Of a DNA stretch of 11,273 nt, positions 1-6,741 are shown one piece after another. The translations under genes and the position numbers were made by a program. The DNA comes from Actinomycetes bacterium. Lineage in GTDB: Bacteria; Actinomycetota; Acidimicrobiia; Acidimicrobiales; Palsa-688. Numbering within the stretch: position 1 is the stretch's first letter; each line of letters begins with the position of its first letter. The stretch spans positions 1 through 11,273 of the forward strand of contig JAKARG010000058.1 in the NCBI GenBank assembly GCA_021819345.1, read 5' to 3'. The notes beneath the pieces were generated by a model. The model was not told the origin of the DNA. It was given only the letters and a program-made list of their open reading frames with translations, and did no database searches.

Positions 1-2
1 CG

Positions 3-41
3 GGCACGCCGTAGAGCGGCACCACCCCCGTCGCGCCGGGA
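3..41 (+). pseudogene. Remnant of the 2Fe-2S domain of fdhA, upstream of its usable start
   Basis: Translated in the fdhA frame, bases 3-41 give GTP, a TAG stop (12-14), then SGTTPVAPG leading straight into ATG 42. Full-length alpha subunits of this family typically have GTP-x-S-C-TTPVA-x-G here, from memory of the family. The match on both sides of the stop shows that the ancestral gene continued upstream. The codon expected to be a cysteine, the last 2Fe-2S ligand, is GGC (18-20), a glycine. TAG could come from TCG and GGC from TGC by one change each. The lesion sits at the extreme end of the window, so a sequence or assembly error is a serious alternative. Confidence 0.55.
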
Positions 42-2630
42 ATGCAGGTGCTCACCCAGTCGGAGCGGCTCGCCCGGCTGCGGCGTGGCGTGATGGAGCT
101 GTACATCTCCGACCACCCGCTCGACTGCCTCACCTGCGCGGCCAACGGCGACTGCGAGCTGCAGGACGCGGCCGGCGCAGTCGGCCTGCGCGAGGTGCGC
201 TACGGCTACGCCGGCGCCAACCACCGAGAAGCCGAGGCCGACCGGAGCAATCCCTACTTCGACTTCGATCCCTCGAAGTGCATCGTCTGCTCACGCTGCG
301 TGCGTGCCTGCGAGGAGGTCCAGGGGACCTTCGCGCTCACCATCGCGGGGCGCGGGTTCGGGTCCGAGGTGGCTCCCGGGCCCGGGGACTTCCTCGGCTC
401 GGAGTGCGTCTCCTGCGGTGCGTGCGTGCAGGCCTGCCCGACCGCAACCCTGGTCGAGCGCACGGTCGTCGAGCTCGGCACTCCCCGGCGCTCGGTGGAC
501 ACGACCTGTGCCTACTGCGGCGTGGGCTGCTCGTTCCGTGCGGAGCTGAGCGGGGAGCAGGTGGTGCGCATGGTGCCCTCGAAGGCCGGCGGGGCCAACG
601 AGGGCCACTCCTGCGTGAAGGGTCGGTTCGCCTGGGGCTACGCCACCCACCCCGACCGCGTCCTCACCCCGCGGGTGCGCGAGCGGCCCGACCTCCCCTG
701 GAGGGAGGTGGGCTGGGACGAGGCGATCCGCTACGTGGCGACCCGCCTCGCCGACATCCAGCGCCGCCACGGCTCGCAGTCGATCGGAGCGATCAGCTCG
801 TCGCGCTGCACCAACGAAGAGGTCTGGGCCGTCCAGAAGATGGTCCGCACCGCCTTCGGCAACAACAACGTCGACACCTGCGCCCGGGTCTGCCACTCCC
901 CGACCGGCTTCGGCCTCAAGTCGACCTTCGGGACCTCGGCGGGCACCCAGGACTTCAGGTCCGTCGAGTCGGCCGACGTGGTCCTGCTGGTCGGCGCCAA
1001 CCCGACCGACGCCCACCCGGTGTTCGCCTCCCGCCTGAAGCGCCGGCTCCGGGCCGGCGCCCGGCTCATAATCGTCGACCCCCGACGGATCGACCTGGTC
1101 CGATCTCCCCACGTGCGCGCCGAGCACCACCTTGCGCTGCTGCCCGGCACCAACGTCGCGGTCTTGAACGCGATGGCGCACGTGATCGCGACCGAGGGCC
1201 TCGCCGACCGGCGCTTCATCTCCGAGCGCTGCGAGCCGGAGGCCTTCGCCACCTGGGAGGCCTTCATCACCCGCCCCGAGCACTCCCCCGAGGCGACCGA
1301 GCAGCGTTGCGGAGTCCCCGCCGAAACGGTTCGCGCGGCGGCCCGCCTGTACGCCGAGGGTCCCAACAGCGCCATCTACTACGGGCTCGGGGTGACCGAG
1401 CACAGCCAGGGCTCGACCGCAGTGATGTGCATGGCCAACCTGGCGATGCTGACCGGCAACATCGGCCGGGACGGGGTCGGGGTCAACCCGCTGCGGGGCC
1501 AGAACAACGTCCAGGGCAGCTGCGACATGGGGTCGTTCCCCCACGAGCTGTCCGGTTACCGCCACGTGGCCGACGCCTCGGTGCGCCAGAGCTTCGAGTC
1601 CGAGTGGGGGCACCCGATCGAGGACCGGCCGGGCCTGCGGATCCCCAACATGTTCGACGCGGCGCTGGCGGGCAGCTTCAAGGGCCTGTTCGTCCAGGGT
1701 GAGGACATCGCCCAGTCGGACCCCAACAGCACCCACGTGCTCGCCGCGCTCGGCTCGCTCGAGCTGCTCGTGGTCCAGGACCTCTTCGAGAACGAGACGG
1801 CCAAGCTCGCCCACGTGCTGCTGCCCGGGACCTCGTTCCTGGAGAAGGACGGGACCTTCACCAACGCCGAGCGGCGCATCAACCGGGTGCGCCCGGTGAT
1901 GGCCTCCCGGGTCGGCAAGCAGGAGTGGGAGGTCGTCGCCGAGATCGCCACGGCGATGGGCCACGAGATGCACTACGACACGGCCTCGGAGATCATGGAC
2001 GAGATCGCCCGCCTCACGCCGACCTTCTCCGGGGTGAGCTTCGAGAAGCTCGACCGGCTCGGCAGCCTGCAGTGGCCCTGCGACGAGGCGGCGCCCGAGG
2101 GCACGCCGGTGATGCACGTCGGGAGCTTCGTGCGCGGCCTCGGGCGCTTCGTCGAGACCCCCTTCGTGCCGACCGACGAGCGCACCAGCCGTCGCTACCC
2201 CCTGCTGCTCACCACCGGGCGCATCCTGAGCCAGTACAACGTCGGCGCCCAGACCAGGCGGACCCGCAACGTCGTCTGGCACCCCGAGGACGTCTTGGAG
2301 ATCCATCCCGACGACGCCCTCGACCGGGGGATCACCGACGGCGACCTCGTGCGGCTGGCGAGCCGGGTAGGTAGGACCACCCTCAGGGCCGAGCTGTCGG
2401 AGAGGATGCCGAGGGGTGTGGTCTACACCACCTTCCACCACCCGGTCTCGGGGACCAACGTGGTCACCACCGAGGCCTCCGACTGGGCGACCAACTGCCC
2501 CGAGTACAAGGTGACCGCCGTGCAGGTCCAGCTGGTGCCGCCTGCGCCGGTCGCCCCCCGGGAGCCGGCGTTCGCCTCGGAGGGTCTCCAGCGCGATCTC
2601 CCGGTGCCGGTAGCCGGCGGTTGCGAGTGA
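42..2630 (+). CDS. fdhA: NAD-linked formate dehydrogenase, alpha (catalytic) subunit, N-terminus interrupted
   Basis: The protein oxidises formate to CO2 at a Mo/W-bis(molybdopterin guanine dinucleotide) centre and passes electrons through Fe-S clusters to a partner that reduces NAD+; it should be cytoplasmic. Visible in order: a NuoG-type His-Cys cluster site (H25, C29, C32, C38), two ferredoxin-type 4Fe-4S motifs (C80/83/86/90 and C122/125/128/132), the MopB 4Fe-4S motif (C156, C159, C163, C191), the active-site segment CARVCHSP with metal-ligand C284 and H285, the RGQNNVQG segment with R485, and a molybdopterin dinucleotide-binding C-terminal domain from about Y719. C284 is an ordinary TGC, so this is not a selenocysteine form. 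The 862 aa are about 60 shorter than full-length relatives because the N-terminal 2Fe-2S domain is missing. Family-like residues (TTPVAPG) continue upstream of ATG 42 as far as an in-frame TAG at 12-14, so 42 is the first usable start but probably not the ancestral one. No clear Shine-Dalgarno precedes it. It overlaps the delta subunit gene. Function of the domain set is certain; functionality of this copy is not. Confidence 0.9.
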   Translation: MQVLTQSERLARLRRGVMELYISDHPLDCLTCAANGDCELQDAAGAVGLREVRYGYAGANHREAEADRSNPYFDFDPSKCIVCSRCVRACEEVQGTFALTIAGRGFGSEVAPGPGDFLGSECVSCGACVQACPTATLVERTVVELGTPRRSVDTTCAYCGVGCSFRAELSGEQVVRMVPSKAGGANEGHSCVKGRFAWGYATHPDRVLTPRVRERPDLPWREVGWDEAIRYVATRLADIQRRHGSQSIGAISSSRCTNEEVWAVQKMVRTAFGNNNVDTCARVCHSPTGFGLKSTFGTSAGTQDFRSVESADVVLLVGANPTDAHPVFASRLKRRLRAGARLIIVDPRRIDLVRSPHVRAEHHLALLPGTNVAVLNAMAHVIATEGLADRRFISERCEPEAFATWEAFITRPEHSPEATEQRCGVPAETVRAAARLYAEGPNSAIYYGLGVTEHSQGSTAVMCMANLAMLTGNIGRDGVGVNPLRGQNNVQGSCDMGSFPHELSGYRHVADASVRQSFESEWGHPIEDRPGLRIPNMFDAALAGSFKGLFVQGEDIAQSDPNSTHVLAALGSLELLVVQDLFENETAKLAHVLLPGTSFLEKDGTFTNAERRINRVRPVMASRVGKQEWEVVAEIATAMGHEMHYDTASEIMDEIARLTPTFSGVSFEKLDRLGSLQWPCDEAAPEGTPVMHVGSFVRGLGRFVETPFVPTDERTSRRYPLLLTTGRILSQYNVGAQTRRTRNVVWHPEDVLEIHPDDALDRGITDGDLVRLASRVGRTTLRAELSERMPRGVVYTTFHHPVSGTNVVTTEASDWATNCPEYKVTAVQVQLVPPAPVAPREPAFASEGLQRDLPVPVAGGCE

Positions 2631-2863
2631 GCGAGCCAGGGAGGGAGACGACGGTCCCCGAGGTGCGCATGGCCAACCAGATCGCCGCCAACTTCCGCCA
2701 CCACCCAGACGAGCAGGCCGCCGGCGAGGTCGCCGCCCACCTGCGGTCCTTCTGGACCCCGTGGATGCTCGAGCGCCTCGCCTCGGTGATCGCGGCCGGG
2801 GGGGAGGGGATCGACCCCCTGGTCGTAGCCGCCGCGGCCCTCCTCGAGCCCGCTGGGACCTGA
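2627..2863 (+). CDS. fdsD: Formate dehydrogenase delta subunit (FdsD type)
   Basis: This is a small accessory subunit of soluble NAD-dependent formate dehydrogenases, needed for the assembled or active enzyme in characterised Fds systems, though its exact role is poorly defined. The 78-aa product has the family pattern RMANQIAANF at residues 14-23, HLRSFWTPWM at 38-47, and a C-terminal GxDPLV segment. Length matches the family, which is usually 65-85 aa. The GTG at 2627 overlaps the fdhA stop as GTGA, favouring translational coupling; a TTG at 2621 and an ATG at 2669 are in the same frame. ATG 2669 would start inside the conserved MANQI motif, so it is less likely. Its presence right after the alpha gene points to the Fds/NAD-linked class rather than a formate-hydrogen-lyase or membrane-bound type. 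Confidence 0.82.
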   Translation: MSEPGRETTVPEVRMANQIAANFRHHPDEQAAGEVAAHLRSFWTPWMLERLASVIAAGGEGIDPLVVAAAALLEPAGT

Positions 2864-2889
2864 GCACCCGTGCTGGCGCGGGCGCTCGC

Positions 2890-2895
2890 TATCTT
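2890..2895 (+). promoter_or_regulatory. Candidate -10 box (TATCTT) for a leaderless transcript
   Basis: TATCTT fits the actinobacterial TANNNT -10 pattern, and GTG 2902 follows after 6 bases, which is where transcription would begin. No convincing -35 is visible. Confidence 0.4.
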
Positions 2896-2901
2896 GACCC
2901 G

Positions 2902-3087
2902 GTGCCAAGCGGTAGGGAAGTCGAGTTGAAGCGGGTCAGCGAGCTGGTCCACGGGGACGTGGCGCTCGACTACGGGACCGTGACCCATCGGGAGGGTCGC
3001 AAGGTCTGGTTCGAGGAGCGGGTGGTGACCTTCGGCTCCGCCGAAGAGGAGGTACGCGTCGAGGTCGGGGGCGACCACCTGAGCTGA
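2902..3087 (+). CDS. Small protein of unknown function, 61 aa
   Basis: Not recognised. The reading frame from GTG 2902 ends at TGA 3085-3087 and gives a charged, beta-rich looking product, with the segment SELVHGDVAL near the start and a run of acidic residues (SAEEEVRVEV) near the end. Two starts are plausible. GTG 2902 lies exactly 6 bases after TATCTT and would be a leaderless start. TTG 2926 has TAGGGA about 8 bases upstream as a Shine-Dalgarno and would give 53 aa. It starts 38 bases after fdsD on the same strand, but a separate promoter makes it uncertain that it belongs to the formate dehydrogenase operon. The main alternative is that this frame is non-coding. Confidence 0.5.
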   Translation: MPSGREVELKRVSELVHGDVALDYGTVTHREGRKVWFEERVVTFGSAEEEVRVEVGGDHLS

Positions 3088-3152
3088 GGTCGCGACCCCG
3101 CTGCCGGCCTGGCGGTGCCGCTCTCCCAACCCCTGCCCCCGGCCGGGCCTCG

Positions 3153-3728
3153 CTACCGCTGGCGCCGGCGGTCGAGCGCCTGGTCGGCCAGCGCCAGGGC
3201 GGCGACGGTCTGGGTGTCGGTGATCGTGGCGTCCACCACGAGGCTCCAGGCCTCGGCGCGCGGCACCCGGCGGACCTGGTCGATCCCCTCGGCGGCCATC
3301 TCCGCGCGGTCCAAGCCGACATCGCTGAGCCCGGTGGCGAGGAAGACGTGGTTGTCCTCGGCGAGCAGCCCGTTGGCCGGGTGGAGCACCCCGAGGTGGC
3401 GCCAGGTGGAAGCGGCGAGCCCCGCCTCCTCGGCCAGCTCCCGACGGGCTGCGACCAGGGGGTCCTCCCCGTCGGTGCGGCCGGCGGGGACCTCGAGGGA
3501 CCACGTGCCGCTCGTGTAGCGGTAGAGCCGGACCAGCACGACCCGGTCGTCCCCGTCGATCGCGACCACGAACACCGCCGGCTCGTTGACGACGGTGAAG
3601 TACTCGCCCGGGGTCCCGTCGGGGCGGGTCACCCGGTCCCGGCGGACCGAGTACCAGGGGTTGACGTGCACTACCTCGCTGTCGTGGCGCACCCACGGCC
3701 CACGCCGCTCGCCGCCGACGGCTACCAC
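3153..3728 (-). CDS. Nudix hydrolase, ADP-ribose pyrophosphatase-like
   Basis: Nudix enzymes cleave nucleoside diphosphates linked to another group; this one most resembles the ADP-ribose/ADP-sugar pyrophosphatase branch, giving AMP plus a sugar phosphate in the cytoplasm. The 191-aa product has an N-terminal strand region around NPWYSVRRD (23-31), the beta core before NEPAVFVVAIDGDDRVVLV (48-66), and the Nudix box from G83 to L104 ending RELAEEAGL, with metal-binding glutamates E97, E100 and E101. The first part of the box is one residue shorter than the GX5EX7REUXEEXGU consensus (GRTDGE). Start GTG 3728 lies inside a 26-base tandem repeat; GTG 3692 is an alternative but would drop W12, a position usually kept in relatives. 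It follows the gamma-glutamyltransferase gene by 45 bases and is probably co-transcribed with it. Its real substrate cannot be told from sequence. Confidence 0.88.
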   Translation of the reverse strand: MVAVGGERRGPWVRHDSEVVHVNPWYSVRRDRVTRPDGTPGEYFTVVNEPAVFVVAIDGDDRVVLVRLYRYTSGTWSLEVPAGRTDGEDPLVAARRELAEEAGLAASTWRHLGVLHPANGLLAEDNHVFLATGLSDVGLDRAEMAAEGIDQVRRVPRAEAWSLVVDATITDTQTVAALALADQALDRRRQR

Positions 3729-3798
3729 CCGACCGCCCCGCCGGCGGCTACCACCCGACCGCCCCGCCGGCGGCTACCACCCGACCGCCCCGCCGGCG
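3721..3798. repeat. Three perfect tandem copies of a 26-base repeat
   Basis: Copies lie at 3721-3746, 3747-3772 and 3773-3798 and are identical. Each begins GCTACCACCC on the plus strand and contains the palindrome CCGCCGGCGG. On the minus strand every copy carries GTGGTAGCC. The copy at 3773-3798 supplies the last codons and TAG stop (3774-3776) of the gamma-glutamyltransferase gene, and the copy at 3721-3746 supplies the GTG start of the Nudix gene. The unit length is not a multiple of three, so the added copies shift frame and are non-coding spacer. Tandem duplication of the end of the upstream gene by slippage is the simplest origin. Confidence 0.95.
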
Positions 3799-5384
3799 GC
3801 CGCGCGCGGGTCGCTCCCCCCCGAGAGGACCCCGGGGTAGCGGTCGACCTCCACCAGGTTCGCGTGGCCGAAGGACGAGTCCCACCCGCCGCAGGGCCTG
3901 ACCTGGTGGCCCCGGCGGCGCAGGCCGTCGAGCCACGCGGGCGCAACCTGGCCCTCCAGCTGTACCGAGACCCGCCCGCCAGCTCGCCAGGTCTCGAAGC
4001 CGTCACCGTCGGGGAGGCCGTCGGGGCCGAGCGGCGCTCCGAGGGCGAAGCGGCCGGCGGCGAGCGCCTCGCCGGGGTCCTGCCCGGCCGCGAGGACCCG
4101 GGCGAGGAGCTGGAGGAGGATCTGGGGCTGGGCGTCGCCGCCCATCGTCGCAGCAACCAGGCGCAGCGAGCCGTCGGGACGGGTCACGAGGGTCGGGCAG
4201 AGCGTGTGCGGCGGGCGCCGTCCGGGGGCGAGCTCGGCGGGGTGGCCGGCCTCGAGGGAGAAGCCGCGGCCTCGGTTGTGCAGGAAGATGCGGCACCCCG
4301 GGACCACCAGGCCCGAGCCCCACCCCGAGGCGTTGGACTGGACGAGGCTCACCCCCATCCGCTCCGAGTCCACGGCACACAGCCCGATCGTGTCGCCGGC
4401 GCCGAACGGGGCCCCGAGCTCGCCGGCGCGCTCGGGGTCGATGGCCGCCCGCCGGGCCGCGAGCCGGACAGGGTCGACCAGCGCAGCGCCGGAGGCCCCT
4501 TCGTGGAGCACGACTGGGCGGTCGAAGGAGGCCTGCCGAGTCGACTCGACCAGCAAGTGGGCCCAGGCTGGGTCGTCGGGGTCGGCCAGGTCGAAGCCGG
4601 CGGCGATCCACGCAGCGGATGCGGTCAGGTACCCCTGCGAGGCGGGAGGAGACGTCCAGATGCGATGTCCCCAGGCCTCGACGTGCACGGGGTCGACCCA
4701 GTCGGCCTGGGATCGCTCGAGGTCGCCGGCGCGGTGCTCGCCGGCGGTGACCCCGAGGAAGTCCTCGCCGAGGACGCCCGAGTAGAACGCCGCCCGGTCG
4801 CCGGTGGCGATGGCCTCGAGCGCCCGGGCCACTCCGGCTCGGCGCACGATCCTGCCGGGGGAAAGACCTCCTGCGAGGTGGTAGTCCTCGGTGCCGGGAA
4901 GCTGCGCCACCCGGGAGAACGAAGCCACCAGGTCCGCAGAGGCGGGGAAGCCGGCCTCGGCGTAGTGCCTTGCGGGGGCGAGCACCTCGGCGAGCGCCAG
5001 CCGGCCGAAGCGGCGATGGAGGGCCAGCCAGCCGTCGGCGCAGCCCGGCAGCGTGACCGCCGCCGGGTGCCCGAAGGGGGGCACGGACCGGTGCCCGGCC
5101 GCCCTCAGGCGCCCGGCGTCGGCTCCCGAGCCGGCGCGACCGGAGGCGTCGAGCGCCACCGCGCCCTCTCCCGGGCCGGGGTGCACCACCGCCCACAGGT
5201 CACCCCCGAGACCGCAGAGGTGCTGAGTGGTGACCGCGAGCACGGCGCTGGCCGCTACCGCGGCATCCGCAGCGCTGCCTCCACGGCGCATCACGTCGGC
5301 TCCCGCGGCCGACGCCAGGTGGTCGACCGAGCAGACCATCCCCGAAGGGGCGAGCCGGGCCGGGACCGGCTGGAGGGTGCTCAC
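3774..5384 (-). CDS. Gamma-glutamyltransferase family protein (cytoplasmic, YwrD-like)
   Basis: This is an N-terminal-nucleophile (Ntn) hydrolase family member that hydrolyses or transfers gamma-glutamyl groups, or acts as a related acylase. The precursor should cut itself before a Thr that becomes the nucleophile. The 536-aa product shows the large-subunit features GADVMRRGGSAADAAVAAS and CGLGGDLW near the N-terminus, the processing site GDT with T332 as predicted nucleophile, the small-subunit segment with SGWGSG and HNRGRGFSL, and the TMGGDAQPQ motif. Length is normal for the family. No signal peptide is visible, so a cytoplasmic location is likely, unlike periplasmic glutathione-degrading GGTs. 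The start GTG 5384 was chosen because upstream sequence in this frame is low-complexity shadow of the divergent gene and because a TACGGT -10 box stands 7 bases before it. The exact substrate is unknown. The gene ends inside the 26-base repeat, with the Nudix gene next. Confidence 0.9.
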   Translation of the reverse strand: MSTLQPVPARLAPSGMVCSVDHLASAAGADVMRRGGSAADAAVAASAVLAVTTQHLCGLGGDLWAVVHPGPGEGAVALDASGRAGSGADAGRLRAAGHRSVPPFGHPAAVTLPGCADGWLALHRRFGRLALAEVLAPARHYAEAGFPASADLVASFSRVAQLPGTEDYHLAGGLSPGRIVRRAGVARALEAIATGDRAAFYSGVLGEDFLGVTAGEHRAGDLERSQADWVDPVHVEAWGHRIWTSPPASQGYLTASAAWIAAGFDLADPDDPAWAHLLVESTRQASFDRPVVLHEGASGAALVDPVRLAARRAAIDPERAGELGAPFGAGDTIGLCAVDSERMGVSLVQSNASGWGSGLVVPGCRIFLHNRGRGFSLEAGHPAELAPGRRPPHTLCPTLVTRPDGSLRLVAATMGGDAQPQILLQLLARVLAAGQDPGEALAAGRFALGAPLGPDGLPDGDGFETWRAGGRVSVQLEGQVAPAWLDGLRRRGHQVRPCGGWDSSFGHANLVEVDRYPGVLSGGSDPRAAAGGAVGW

Positions 5385-5391
5385 CCGACCG

Positions 5392-5397
5392 ACCGTA
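5392..5397 (-). promoter_or_regulatory. Candidate -10 box (TACGGT) of the gamma-glutamyltransferase gene
   Basis: Read on the minus strand, TACGGT fits TANNNT and is followed by 7 bases and then GTG 5384, the geometry of a leaderless transcript. No good -35 was seen. Confidence 0.45.
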
Positions 5398-5432
5398 GCG
5401 CCCCTGCCCCGTCGACGCAGGAGTGCCTGCGG

Positions 5433-5438
5433 TACGCT
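5433..5438 (+). promoter_or_regulatory. Candidate -10 box (TACGCT) of the AI-2E family gene
   Basis: TACGCT fits TANNNT and stands 28 bases before the chosen TTG start, leaving room for a short leader with the Shine-Dalgarno AGGAGG at 5454-5459. A weak -35 (TCGACG, 5412-5417) has a short 15-base spacer. The divergent gamma-glutamyltransferase -10 is only 35 bases away, so the two promoters may interfere. Confidence 0.4.
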
Positions 5439-5453
5439 GGAGGCCGACGGACC

Positions 5454-5459
5454 AGGAGG
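5454..5459 (+). promoter_or_regulatory. Shine-Dalgarno AGGAGG deciding the AI-2E gene start
   Basis: The perfect AGGAGG is 7 bases before TTG 5467 and one base before GTG 5461. The spacing favours the TTG start. Confidence 0.65.
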
Positions 5460-5466
5460 CGTGCGC

Positions 5467-6732
5467 TTGCCGGACCCGGCCCAGCAGTACCGACCACGGA
5501 CGTTGTCGGGCCTGCGCCTCCGCCGGCTCCGTCGATCGAGGCCCGGGGCTCCCGGGTCCAATGGCGTCGCAGCGCAGGTCCCGCTGCGACCCGAGCCGCT
5601 GCTCGACGAGCTGATCGAGGCGGCAGACGTCGAGCCCGCCGAGCTGTCCGCTGCGGCGGCGGCAGAGGTCGCGGCCAACGAAGCTGCTGCCTACGAGCGT
5701 CCCGGCCCGCAGCTCGACCGGCGCTCACCGTTTTGGATCGGGATGTCGGCGACCTTCGGCGTCGCCGTGGCCGCCCTGCTGATCGTCGCGGTGTACTACG
5801 CCCGCGGCATCCTGCTCCTGCTCGGCCTGTCGCTGTTCGTCGCGGCCGGCCTCGACCCGGTGGTCGCCTGGCTGCACCGGCGGATGCCGAGACCTCTCGC
5901 CGTGCTGGTCGTGATCGCCGGCGGGCTGGCGTTGACCGCAGGCGTAGGTGACCTCGTGGTCCCGGTCCTCGTCCACCAGGTCGCACACCTGGTCCGCGAG
6001 CTGCCTCGCTACTTCGCCGAGCTCAGGAGCAACAGCTCGCTCCTCGGCCGCCTGAACAGCCGCTACCACGTGGAGACCGCGGTGCGCAACGCGCTCACCG
6101 CTCGGTCGGCCACGGTCGCCTCGGGTCTGCTCGGCATCGGCCGGGCGGTCCTCGGGGCAGTGGCGTCGTCGCTGGTGGTGATCGTCGTGTCGGTCTACCT
6201 GCTGTTCGACCTGCCCCGCTTCAAGCGGCTCGTCTACGGGCTCGCCCCCCGCAGCCGCCGGGCGCGGACGGTGCTGCTCGGTGACCAGATCTTCGCCAAG
6301 GTCGGTGGCTACGTGCTCGGCAACGTGGTGATCTCGGTCGTCACCGGGGTCGGGACCTACATCTGGTGCGCGGTGCTCGGGGTCCCCTACCCGCTGCTGC
6401 TCGCCGTGCTGGTCGCGCTCTTCGACCTGGTACCGGTCGTCGGCTCCACCGTCGGCGGGATCGTCGTCGCCCTGGTCGCCCTCACCGTGTCGGTCCCGGT
6501 GGCGGTCGGCACCATCGCCTTCTACCTCGTCTACCGGCTGGTCGAGGACTACCTGCTCAACCCGCGGATCATGCGCCGGACCGTCGACGTGCCGGGCCTC
6601 GTGACCGTGATCGCCACCCTCGTCGGGGGGGTGCTGCTCGGGGTCATCGGTGCGCTGGTGGCCATCCCGATCGCCGCCGCGGCCAAGCTGCTCTTGGAGC
6701 AGCTCGCTGCCCCCCGCCTCGAGCAGACCTGA
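5467..6732 (+). CDS. AI-2E/PerM family membrane protein
   Basis: This is an integral membrane protein of the AI-2E transporter (PerM/YdiK/TqsA) family. Members are proposed exporters or permeases; some act in autoinducer-2 export or Na+/H+ exchange, so the substrate is unknown. The 421-aa product has an Ala/Glu-rich hydrophilic N-terminus of about 95 residues, then two closely spaced hydrophobic segments, a soluble helical stretch (around residues 170-215) and further membrane segments. Family signatures visible are DLVPVVGSTVGG (320-331), the stretch starting RLVEDYLLNPRIM (357-369), and the C-terminal GVIGALVAIPIAAAAKLL. TTG 5467 was chosen because AGGAGG lies 7 bases upstream; GTG 5461 is in frame but only one base from that Shine-Dalgarno. 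The long charged N-terminal extension is not part of the family core. It is transcribed away from the gamma-glutamyltransferase gene and followed by a 145-base gap. Confidence 0.88.
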   Translation: MPDPAQQYRPRTLSGLRLRRLRRSRPGAPGSNGVAAQVPLRPEPLLDELIEAADVEPAELSAAAAAEVAANEAAAYERPGPQLDRRSPFWIGMSATFGVAVAALLIVAVYYARGILLLLGLSLFVAAGLDPVVAWLHRRMPRPLAVLVVIAGGLALTAGVGDLVVPVLVHQVAHLVRELPRYFAELRSNSSLLGRLNSRYHVETAVRNALTARSATVASGLLGIGRAVLGAVASSLVVIVVSVYLLFDLPRFKRLVYGLAPRSRRARTVLLGDQIFAKVGGYVLGNVVISVVTGVGTYIWCAVLGVPYPLLLAVLVALFDLVPVVGSTVGGIVVALVALTVSVPVAVGTIAFYLVYRLVEDYLLNPRIMRRTVDVPGLVTVIATLVGGVLLGVIGALVAIPIAAAAKLLLEQLAAPRLEQT

Positions 6733-6741
6733 GCCAGGGCT

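Noticed and set aside
889..895. Possible selenocysteine codon at the formate dehydrogenase active site
   Set aside because: The codon at 891-893 is TGC, an ordinary cysteine, and no in-frame TGA occurs before 2628.
291..2867. Very long open frame on the minus strand opposite fdhA
   Set aside because: It is His/Gly/Arg-rich with no recognisable domain and lies wholly opposite a gene with unmistakable formate dehydrogenase motifs; such shadows are usual in high-GC DNA.
3088..3152. Bidirectional terminator between the converging small gene and Nudix gene
   Set aside because: Only short palindromes without loop or U tract (GGTCGCGACC at 3088-3097, CCCGGCCGGG at 3138-3147) are present; this is not enough to call a terminator.
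3721..3798. CRISPR array
   Set aside because: The 26-base copies abut with no spacers between them, so this is a simple tandem repeat.
5227..5466. Upstream extension of the AI-2E gene to 5227
   Set aside because: It would overlap the start of the divergent gamma-glutamyltransferase gene and cross both promoters, while AGGAGG supports TTG 5467.
5385..5678. N-terminal extension of the gamma-glutamyltransferase frame to 5678
   Set aside because: The added residues are low-complexity Ala/Ser/Gly/Arg opposite the divergent gene, and a -10 box sits directly before GTG 5384.
3348..5951. Long plus-strand open frame opposite the Nudix and gamma-glutamyltransferase genes
   Set aside because: The translation is Gly/Arg/Ala-rich without family motifs, and the minus strand carries clear Nudix and Ntn-hydrolase signatures.
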